A stretch of 20,398 bases of DNA from a virus. Made by a program: the position numbers and the translations under genes. Of the stretch, positions 15,383 to 20,398 are shown one piece after another. The stretch covers positions 1 to 20,398 of the IMG/VR virus record IMGVR_UViG_3300007539_000304; one strand, written 5' to 3'. The stretch's first letter is position 1. Each line of letters opens with the position of its first letter. The notes under the pieces were generated by a model that was given only the letters and a program-made list of their open reading frames with translations, was not told where the DNA came from and did not search any database.

Positions 15383-17262
15383 TAGTTAACCAGTCCGTAA
15401 ATTTGAGAAGTCTCACTTCTTCTATTGCCAGGAGCAACAGCAGAAAAACTAGGAACAGATGTTGATGGAGATTGAGTTGGTTGAACAGATCCTGCTGATG
15501 CATCAACAGAAGGTAATCTGATAATTTCAGTTCTAGATCCTCGCTCCAATGGAGTTGGCATTGGACCTTTATACATTGGATCATTATAATATGCATTAGG
15601 TCCAGTGACCTGATCATATACTGCTGTTGGTTGTGGGCTGATCAGATCATTGATGATCATTTCCGCTAACATTAGAAGCGGATTTCCAAAACTAGCCTGA
15701 CCAAAACTCTTTGCTGTACGAATAGGTCTCTTGATTAATTCTCTTGTAACTGGTGTTGGTGCAGACCCTGGTCCACCTAAGCTCGCAGGAACATACCTTG
15801 GTCTAGGTACACCCATTGGATTCCTAGGAGAAGGTTTTGAATGCCAATCAAGAAGATCTCTTCCAAATACTGCTCTATCTGGTCTTCCAAATACAGAAGG
15901 TTTCTTACCTGCTTTGAAGTTTTTATTACTCTGACCTCTTTGGATAGCATCATCACCAAAGAGTGTTGTAGGATCTGGATTCTTCTGGAAATACGAGAAT
16001 GGATTACCAAACTTTGCTTTCGATTCTACAGGAATACGAGTGTTTGCACCTTTGTTGAACCAATTCATAAATCCACCAACCATGCCACCACCTTGGGCAA
16101 ATTGGATTCCACCATCGAACTTATCCATGTTGGCATTTGCGCCACCAAATTTCTTGTTCGCTGCCAACAGATTATTTGCACCGATCGCAGATACTGCAGC
16201 CTTATTCATAACAACTTCACCAGGCATCAGCGCGGTGAGTTGCGTATCTGGTCCAGCACCTCTAATTCTTCTACCAGTGTCAGGACTGACCATTCCACCA
16301 CCAGACTTTGCTGGAGTGTTCAACGACGGCAAGATCATTCTGGTAAGAGTTTCCAGAATAGACCCAGGTTTAGATAGTTCTTTTGCTTGTTCTGTTGGTG
16401 CTGCTTCTTCTAAACCTTTTTCTTTAAGTTGCTGTTCTGTAGCAGTCTTACTCCTACCCACCAACATCGCTGATGCTATACCAATACCCGCTGCGGCAGC
16501 AATGATGGGGTTAGAAAGAAGTGCTCCACCAAGAGAGAACAACGTGCTTGCCAACGCCTTAATCAATCCACCTATAGGCGTTAGTAGTATTAATGCAGCA
16601 CCAGAAAGAGCAGGCCAGAAGTCTGACAAGAACTTTTTAATTGCATCAACCTTTCCAGCATTTTCTGGGTCTCCAAACCACTTGAATGCTTTATTGATTC
16701 CAGATGCAAGAAATGTATAGAATAAGAAATTAAAAATCTTATCCAAGATACCCTTTGTTGGAGTAAAGAGTTGTCTTGTTTTTTGAATGAGTTTCTTTGT
16801 ATTTGTCTCTAGTTTATTTTCTCTCTTCTCTCTCCTATCATCTTCCTTTTTCTTTCTATCCCTTTCGTCATCTTTCTTTTCTAACTTATTCTGATCTTCA
16901 ATACCTTTAGTGATACCATCAACTGCTTCAACAATAGTTGCTAAAGAACTTTGCATAGGCACAATCGCACCACCTTTGCCAGGAAGCAATGCAATAGGTT
17001 TCTTCAGATTAGTTACATTCTCAACTTTTACTTTCTTCTTCTTAATCTTAAATCTAACTTCTTCCTTATTTCTAACTCTCTTATATTCGTCCCTTAGTAA
17101 CTCATCCTCTTCTGCAGCAAGTTCTGATCCAGACATTCTGGCAGCAACCATCTTCTCCAGAAGAAGTTGCTTGTATGTCTCATAATCGAGATCGAAAACT
17201 TCTTCCAGACCAAGAACTCTTAGGATTCTTTCGTCAATAGATTCTTGGACTGTCTTAACCAT
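15382..17262 (-). CDS. Tape-measure-like tail protein (gp29 role)
   Basis: This 626-residue protein has a charged N-terminal half with Lys/Glu/Asp-rich coiled-coil sequence (125-165, DDERDRKKKEDDRREKREN). Hydrophobic segments occupy 174-190, 216-245 and 250-268. The segment GPDTQLTALMPGEVVMNKAA (337-356), then NNLLAANKKFGG, is a recurrent tape-measure signature. T4 gp29 has 590 residues, so length is comparable. A tape-measure role fits its place directly after the gp26-like chaperone and -1 frame, as tape-measure genes usually follow such chaperones. The start overlaps the -1 frame's end by 8 nt. The C-terminal third is Pro/Gly/Ser-rich. It may act together with the neighbouring M23 protein. 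The T4 numbering is inferred from position. Confidence 0.72.
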   Translation of the reverse strand: MVKTVQESIDERILRVLGLEEVFDLDYETYKQLLLEKMVAARMSGSELAAEEDELLRDEYKRVRNKEEVRFKIKKKKVKVENVTNLKKPIALLPGKGGAIVPMQSSLATIVEAVDGITKGIEDQNKLEKKDDERDRKKKEDDRREKRENKLETNTKKLIQKTRQLFTPTKGILDKIFNFLFYTFLASGINKAFKWFGDPENAGKVDAIKKFLSDFWPALSGAALILLTPIGGLIKALASTLFSLGGALLSNPIIAAAAGIGIASAMLVGRSKTATEQQLKEKGLEEAAPTEQAKELSKPGSILETLTRMILPSLNTPAKSGGGMVSPDTGRRIRGAGPDTQLTALMPGEVVMNKAAVSAIGANNLLAANKKFGGANANMDKFDGGIQFAQGGGMVGGFMNWFNKGANTRIPVESKAKFGNPFSYFQKNPDPTTLFGDDAIQRGQSNKNFKAGKKPSVFGRPDRAVFGRDLLDWHSKPSPRNPMGVPRPRYVPASLGGPGSAPTPVTRELIKRPIRTAKSFGQASFGNPLLMLAEMIINDLISPQPTAVYDQVTGPNAYYNDPMYKGPMPTPLERGSRTEIIRLPSVDASAGSVQPTQSPSTSVPSFSAVAPGNRRSETSQIYGLVN

Positions 17263-17419
17263 TTTGTTGTTGCTTTAACTGTTCTTCTTCAAGATGTTGT
17301 TGTAATAAAGCGACGTAGATGTCTCGTTCCCAAGGCATCAAGTTTTCAATCTCAGTTAGTGAGTATTTATGGTACTGAATCAAGGAAAAATTGAGTCGAT
17401 AGTACGACTCCAGATTCAT
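17255..17419 (-). CDS. Short frame in -1 phase, likely C-terminal extension of the gp26-like protein (54 codons)
   Basis: The frame reads MNLESYYRLNFSLIQYHKYS, then LTEIENLMPWERDIYVALLQ and QHLEEEQLKQQQNG. It can be translated alone from the ATG at 17419. However, there is no Shine-Dalgarno sequence, and the same frame is open upstream through the end of the gp26-like gene, in -1 phase. A slippery sequence sits at the junction (17437-17446), so it is probably also made as a fusion. The MPWERDIYVALL-helix pattern is conserved in cyanophage annotations I recall. It ends inside the first codons of the tape-measure-like gene (8-nt overlap). A tail-assembly role is inferred from context. Confidence 0.75.
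   Translation of the reverse strand: MNLESYYRLNFSLIQYHKYSLTEIENLMPWERDIYVALLQQHLEEEQLKQQQNG
17364..17371 (-). promoter_or_regulatory. Late promoter box CATAAATA inside the -1 frame
   Basis: The minus-strand octamer CATAAATA matches the NATAAATA late motif and lies about 100 nt upstream of the tape-measure start. It falls within codons for Q-Y-H-K-Y-S, so coding constraint may explain it. It is a candidate internal late promoter for the tape-measure to oxygenase operon. Confidence 0.4.
17393..17410 (-). other. 6-bp stem-loop downstream of the slippery site
   Basis: On the minus strand GAGTCG-TACTAT-CGACTC forms a perfect 6-bp stem with a 6-nt loop, beginning 26 nt after the slippery sequence. 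That is farther than the usual 5-9 nt spacer for a frameshift stimulator, so its role is uncertain. It lies early in the -1 frame. Confidence 0.35.
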
Positions 17420-17430
17420 GTGGATGAGTC

Positions 17431-18147
17431 CTATCCGAAAAAATTTGAGAGACCCTCCAGAGTAACCTTACTCTTCACTTTTGTCTTGGGGTTAGTGATG
17501 TTGACTGTATGTGTCAGCTTAGGCATCGTCTCGAAGAAACTTTCGATTTCTTTGAATTGTGACGAATTCATTTGATCCAAGAACTCTTTAATTTCTTTCT
17601 TTGTAAAATCTGCTGATGTCCAGACTTCCTCTTCACTGAATACTTTGTCAATACACGAAGCAACTAGATCAAAAGACTGGTCAACGTTAGTTTCTCCAAC
17701 TTCAAAATTAGATTTGATAAACTCATCAAGAGATGGATACTTCATCTCCATCATCAATTCATCATTGATTTTGATTTGGTTGTTATGATCATCTCTCTTG
17801 ACAACTTTAATGTCATCAATCAAGATAGTCACAGGAACCGTAGTTTCTTCATCATCTGGGCAAATAAGTTGCAACTCAACTTCTTCTCCAACAGACTTAC
17901 CACGAATATTCAAGAAAAGATATTCGATGTCAAATGTAGGAAGAGATTCTACTTTGACTCCCTTTGTCTGAATACAACTCTTGATAACTTGCTTGATTGC
18001 TGTTGTGATCTGTTTCGGATCCTCAGACTCAAGAGCAAGAATCAAAAGTTTTTCTTCACGAACAAGAAACGGTCTGTACTTAATTGTTTGACCAGTTGAA
18101 GGCAATTCTAACTCGTGAACAGGAGTAGAAATTTTTGGTAAAGGCAT
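17431..18147 (-). CDS. 26: Baseplate hub/tail assembly protein, gp26-like
   Basis: The 238-residue protein begins MPLPKISTPVHELELPSTGQ, then YRPFLVREEKLLILALESED and TTAIKQVIKSCI. This matches the T4-like baseplate protein family (T4 gp26/gp51 type), whose N-terminus has a PFLVKEEK-like motif. The middle is acidic beta sequence (EEVELQLICPDDEETTVPVTI); the end is helical (FLDQMNSSQFKEIESFFE, then KSKVTLEGLSNFFG). T4 gp26 has 208 residues. The gene lies directly before the -1 frame and tape-measure gene, where tail-assembly chaperones sit in many tailed phages. Its last codons carry a slippery heptamer. A GATAAATA late box is centred about 30 nt before the ATG. No Shine-Dalgarno sequence is seen. 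Confidence 0.82.
   Translation of the reverse strand: MPLPKISTPVHELELPSTGQTIKYRPFLVREEKLLILALESEDPKQITTAIKQVIKSCIQTKGVKVESLPTFDIEYLFLNIRGKSVGEEVELQLICPDDEETTVPVTILIDDIKVVKRDDHNNQIKINDELMMEMKYPSLDEFIKSNFEVGETNVDQSFDLVASCIDKVFSEEEVWTSADFTKKEIKEFLDQMNSSQFKEIESFFETMPKLTHTVNITNPKTKVKSKVTLEGLSNFFG
17437..17446 (-). promoter_or_regulatory. Programmed -1 frameshift slippery sequence (AAATTTTTTC)
   Basis: At the end of the gp26-like gene the zero-frame codons are TCA AAT TTT TTC GGA TAG. This contains two overlapping in-phase heptamers of the X-XXY-YYZ form, A-AAT-TTT and T-TTT-TTC. A one-base backward slip at either gives ...FF-R-I-G-L-I-H-M-N-L-E..., bypasses the TAG two codons later, and continues 61 codons to the stop at 17255. 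The predicted fusion is 297 residues. Confidence 0.7.
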
Positions 18148-18175
18148 GATATTTTAACGAAAATTTCAGTGTGAT

Positions 18176-18183
18176 TATTTATC
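18176..18183 (-). promoter_or_regulatory. Late promoter box GATAAATA
   Basis: The minus-strand octamer GATAAATA matches the late motif NATAAATA. It overlaps the stop codon of the gp54-like gene and lies 28 nt before the ATG of the gp26-like gene. Position and match both fit a late promoter for the chaperone, tape-measure and hub operon. Confidence 0.7.
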
Positions 18184-18913
18184 CGGGTAACGCACCATCT
18201 GTATTAGCGTTGGTGATGTAATATCTACTATAACTGAAGGACACTGTAACCTTCAGAAGTTGTGATGACTCGTAACTTACTGGAATAGAGTTAATCGAGA
18301 TTGGATATGCATTAATAAAGTTATATTTTATATGCGAAGTTGCATTTAAGTCAAGTTTTAATTCGCCAGTATGAAGTCCATCCTGATCTTTCTCAAACTT
18401 ATAGATGCACAGCTTTTGAGTCACATAATCTTCTGGGAATTTTGCCCTGAATGAAGAATTGGTATTTTCACTAAGTCCAGCAGCACTATCATCTGTGGGA
18501 CTTCCACCCCTTCCTTCTCTATCTGCACCTGTCCCTTCTCCAGCGATATAGTTAATCCACTGATTAAAGAGAAGTAGAATCTTATAATCTCTGTCAACGT
18601 AGAAAGTGAAGTCAGCTCTATCATCATAAGATCTTCTGTATGCGTGTCTCTCAGTAACTCCTGAGAAATCATCATTCAACTCATGAGTCAACAAAGACGC
18701 ACCAGGAAGACTCGCTTCAGCACAATTGACGCTAATCAATTCTGAAGGGAGTGGATTTGCAGAAAGACCGTCATTCATAAGCATACCCTTACCAATCCAC
18801 TGGCGAATATCGCTTGTGCCTGGTAAAGGAAACTCACAATAATAATGTGATGTTAACGCTGGACGTAATAGTTGGTGCTTGATATCACTCAGCGATTTCT
18901 TAAATTTTGCCAT
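18179..18913 (-). CDS. 54: Baseplate tail-tube initiator, gp54-like
   Basis: From the ATG at 18913 the protein has 244 residues (MAKFKKSLSDIKHQLLRPAL). A longer frame to 18997 would cross the divergent promoter and is rejected. HYYCEFPLP, the turn SVNCAEASLPGASLLTHEL, the segment ERHAYRRSYDDRADFTFYVD and the ending VSYESSQLLKVTVSFSYSRY are the tail-tube-like fold shared by gp19, gp48 and gp54. In T4, gp54 sits on gp48 and nucleates tube polymerisation. T4 gp54 is longer (320 residues). The distinction from gp48 rests on a separate gp48-like gene starting at 19792. Confidence 0.78.
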   Translation of the reverse strand: MAKFKKSLSDIKHQLLRPALTSHYYCEFPLPGTSDIRQWIGKGMLMNDGLSANPLPSELISVNCAEASLPGASLLTHELNDDFSGVTERHAYRRSYDDRADFTFYVDRDYKILLLFNQWINYIAGEGTGADREGRGGSPTDDSAAGLSENTNSSFRAKFPEDYVTQKLCIYKFEKDQDGLHTGELKLDLNATSHIKYNFINAYPISINSIPVSYESSQLLKVTVSFSYSRYYITNANTDGALPG

Positions 18914-18917
18914 TAGG

Positions 18918-18925
18918 CATAAATA
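18918..18925 (+). promoter_or_regulatory. Late promoter box CATAAATA for the rightward genes
   Basis: The plus-strand octamer CATAAATA matches the late motif and lies 29 nt before the gp4-like ATG, in the 41-nt divergent gap between gp54-like and gp4-like genes. It would drive gp4, gp53 and gp48 to the right. A matching perfect box for leftward gp54 is not seen; the nearest leftward sequence (ATATAAGC, 18938-18931) is only a partial match. Confidence 0.72.
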
Positions 18926-18954
18926 GAGATGCTTATATATTATGTATATGCGTA

Positions 18955-19398
18955 ATGGGAGAAAGTATAAAGAGTAGGTATCAACCTTCGTATCCAAACA
19001 AATATCAAGGTGATCCTAACAATATTATCTGTAGAAGCAGTTGGGAAAGAATCTTTTGCAGATGGTGTGATCTAAACGAAAACATTTTAGCATGGGGTTC
19101 TGAAGAAATCAGAATCAGATATTATGATCCCGTGAAAAAGAGAGTGAGAACTTACTATCCAGACTTTATCATTAAAGTTCAGGAGAGTAATGGAAAGATC
19201 AAAAAGTATTTGATCGAAGTGAAACCCAAAAAGCAGACTGCACCACCCAAAAAACCAAAGAGGCAAACTCAATCATACATTAACGAAGTATACACTTATG
19301 CCACGAATGAGGCAAAGTGGAAAGCTGCTAGAGAATGGTGTTTAGATCATCGACTTGAGTTCAAGATTATCACAGAAGACGAACTCGGAATCAAGTAA
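18955..19398 (+). CDS. 4: Head completion protein, gp4-like (nuclease-fold)
   Basis: The ATG at 18955 gives 147 residues, matching T4 gp4 (150), which is needed to finish DNA-filled heads before tail joining. The N-terminus is SRYQPSYPNKYQGDPNNIIC plus RSSWE, followed by Y-Y-P-D70-F-I-I and Y-L-I-E88-V-K90. Together with E31 these residues form the pattern of a PD-(D/E)xK (TnsA-type) nuclease fold, so DNA-end trimming or binding is plausible. A Lys/Pro-rich stretch (91-104) follows. An earlier in-frame ATG at 18907 lies upstream of the late promoter and is rejected. Its stop overlaps the gp53 start by one base (TAATG). Confidence 0.88.
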   Translation: MGESIKSRYQPSYPNKYQGDPNNIICRSSWERIFCRWCDLNENILAWGSEEIRIRYYDPVKKRVRTYYPDFIIKVQESNGKIKKYLIEVKPKKQTAPPKKPKRQTQSYINEVYTYATNEAKWKAAREWCLDHRLEFKIITEDELGIK

Positions 19399-19778
19399 TG
19401 ACACAAGGTTTTGGACAGGACATTCAGAAGTCATCTTCAAGAATTAGTCAACTAAAAAGAAAGTTGGATGGTTCTGAAGATGCAGAACTTATCATGATGA
19501 GTATTTTGGAGGTGTTCAGAGAAGTTGAATATGTTCCGGATGTAGGAAACTATTACACTTTCATATACCAAGCGAAAACTCCAAATACAGATTACGATCA
19601 GCATCCCTTGGTTGCAGTCACTGATATTTTTCCTTGGGGATTTCGGGGTATAAACTTTCACTGGGATGAGTCCAGAAACTATACTTGGCAAGAGGTCGCT
19701 GGTGCCCTACATAGAATATACAATAATGAAATATCTTACCTAAGATCCTTAGATTATCGCCAAGTAATCACTAAATAA
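19398..19778 (+). CDS. 53: Baseplate wedge protein gp53
   Basis: The 126-residue protein carries YVPDVGNYYTFIYQAKTP, YDQHPLVAVTDIFPWGFRGI and NFHWDESRNYTWQEV, the core of the gp53 wedge family. In T4, gp53 joins finished wedges around the hub. T4 gp53 is longer (196); the cyanophage version is compact. It begins by one-base overlap with the gp4-like stop, so the two are coupled. The 13-nt gap before the next gene holds a CTAAATA-like sequence over its stop. Confidence 0.87.
   Translation: MTQGFGQDIQKSSSRISQLKRKLDGSEDAELIMMSILEVFREVEYVPDVGNYYTFIYQAKTPNTDYDQHPLVAVTDIFPWGFRGINFHWDESRNYTWQEVAGALHRIYNNEISYLRSLDYRQVITK
19770..19777 (+). promoter_or_regulatory. Possible weak late promoter box ACTAAATA
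   Basis: One base from NATAAATA, located over the end of the gp53 gene and 14 nt before the gp48-like ATG. Because it forms the final Thr-Lys-stop codons, chance is quite possible. Confidence 0.25.
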
Positions 19779-19791
19779 CAGAAAGACGAAA

Positions 19792-20398
19792 ATGAGCAAA
19801 ACGGGAACGACTACTTCTGAAGAATTTCCTACAAGAGATGCCGATGGCCAGGTCGTTTCGTCTCGTGTAAAAGCTGATTATAGTCTAGATGGCAATCAAC
19901 TACTCAAAAAGTCTCTGACTTTTTATGAAGGTCTGGCAAAAGGAAAGACTGTTGCTGATACTGCATTTTCATTAGCTCAAACTGTAAACTTTGGAGGAAA
20001 AAACCTTCTTCCATCAGCATTTCAAGATGCTGCGGGTATTTGGACTGCAGCAAAAGAAGCGTCTTCATTTATTAAGGGGGCGGTAGCAGATGCAAATAGT
20101 GGAAAAGCCTCCATGTTAGATAATGTAGCACTACAAGCGTCGAACGCTATTAGTAGTGCTACAGGAATCAGTTTGCCCAATCTTTTGGGTTTAGATACAC
20201 CAGATGCATCGCCCCTAACTGATGCAGCTGAAGATATTGCTGATACTGCATCACCACAAAAAACACCAAAACCCAATACAAAAAATTACTTAAATCCTGA
20301 GGGTGGCGATACTCCATGGCAGTATCCAGAGAAAATGTCCTTACAATCTCAGGATCATGTCATGTTTACTGCACTTAAATATACACCAAGAGACTATA
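19792..20398 (+). CDS. 48: Baseplate tail-tube cap, gp48-like (partial, 3' end beyond window)
   Basis: The frame starts MSKTGTTTSEEFPTRDADGQ and is open for 202 codons to the window edge. The Ala/Ser-rich helical middle (NLLPSAFQDAAGIWTAAKEA, LDNVALQASNAISSATG) and the later YLNPEGGDTPWQYPEKMSLQ then HVMFTALKYTPRDY are characteristic of cyanophage gp48. In T4, gp48 caps the hub and receives gp54 before tube assembly. The segment in the window is the N-terminal part; the tube-like fold is expected further on. It belongs to the rightward operon after gp53. Only a weak Shine-Dalgarno (GAAAGACG) precedes the ATG. Confidence 0.82.
   Translation, partial: MSKTGTTTSEEFPTRDADGQVVSSRVKADYSLDGNQLLKKSLTFYEGLAKGKTVADTAFSLAQTVNFGGKNLLPSAFQDAAGIWTAAKEASSFIKGAVADANSGKASMLDNVALQASNAISSATGISLPNLLGLDTPDASPLTDAAEDIADTASPQKTPKPNTKNYLNPEGGDTPWQYPEKMSLQSQDHVMFTALKYTPRDY

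Noticed and set aside
16040-16720. 226-codon open frame on the plus strand opposite the tape-measure gene
   Set aside because: It is the complement of a Gly/Ala/Pro-rich coding region with low-complexity composition. It has no RBS or promoter, and the leftward gene on the other strand is well supported.
18907-18954. Longer start of the gp4-like protein at 18907
   Set aside because: It lies upstream of and across the late promoter box at 18918-18925, and the extra residues are unlike gp4 N-termini.
1-20398. CRISPR array, insertion sequence, integrase or attachment site
   Set aside because: No regularly spaced direct repeats, transposase or integrase motifs were seen; repeats present are protein-level modules in structural genes.

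Overview
The window comes from a T4-like cyanomyovirus, a tailed phage of marine Synechococcus or Prochlorococcus. The evidence is an almost complete central baseplate and tail-hub gene set in cyanophage-style order. With it come cyanophage hallmarks: a CP12-type Calvin-cycle regulator, three 2-oxoglutarate/Fe(II) oxygenases, two tRNAs, NATAAATA late-promoter boxes, and the very large structural protein beginning MGLSRLDNF. Moderate AT-richness fits a marine cyanophage. The exact phage or host cannot be named from this sequence alone. Everything up to about 18.9 kb is on the minus strand; the last 1.4 kb is on the plus strand. There is no gene-free stretch over about 120 bases.

Layout from left to right. 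(1) 1-4826 (-): a giant virion structural protein, complete at its start and running off the window edge. (2) 4858-7137 (-): a compact accessory operon. It opens with a perfect sigma70 consensus promoter (TTGACA-N17-TATAAT, 7137-7109) and encodes two small conserved proteins, a 2OG oxygenase, tRNA-Leu(TAA), an 87-aa protein, a second 2OG oxygenase, tRNA-Thr(TGT) and a 56-aa protein. It closes with a strong intrinsic terminator at 4874-4897. A second perfect sigma70 promoter (4950-4922) lies just before that terminator, so it would give only a roughly 45-nt RNA. (3) 7117-17419 (-): a tightly overlapping late structural operon. In transcription order it encodes a short frame in -1 phase to the gp26-like gene, a tape-measure-like protein, an M23-peptidase tail protein, a gp27-like hub, CP12, a gp5-like hub/spike, a beta-helix-like protein, a short-tail-fibre-like protein and a third 2OG oxygenase. 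(4) 17431-18913 (-): gp26-like chaperone and gp54-like tube initiator. (5) 18955-20398 (+): divergent gp4-like head completion nuclease-fold protein, gp53 wedge, and the start of gp48 tube cap.

How the parts fit: the late genes build the baseplate hub, central spike and tube start. Cell-wall hydrolysis appears to have moved from the gp5 protein (no lysozyme domain seen) to the neighbouring M23 protein. Host-directed functions (tRNAs, oxygenases, small proteins) sit in a sigma70-driven, probably early, cassette inserted among late genes, while CP12 is co-translated with the baseplate hub.

The most interesting signals are: (a) a probable programmed -1 frameshift joining the gp26-like gene to the 54-codon frame just before the tape-measure gene; (b) the sigma70 promoter, 45-nt transcript and terminator unit ahead of the giant structural gene; (c) the two-domain M23 plus degenerate tail-lysozyme protein; and (d) CP12 embedded in the baseplate operon.
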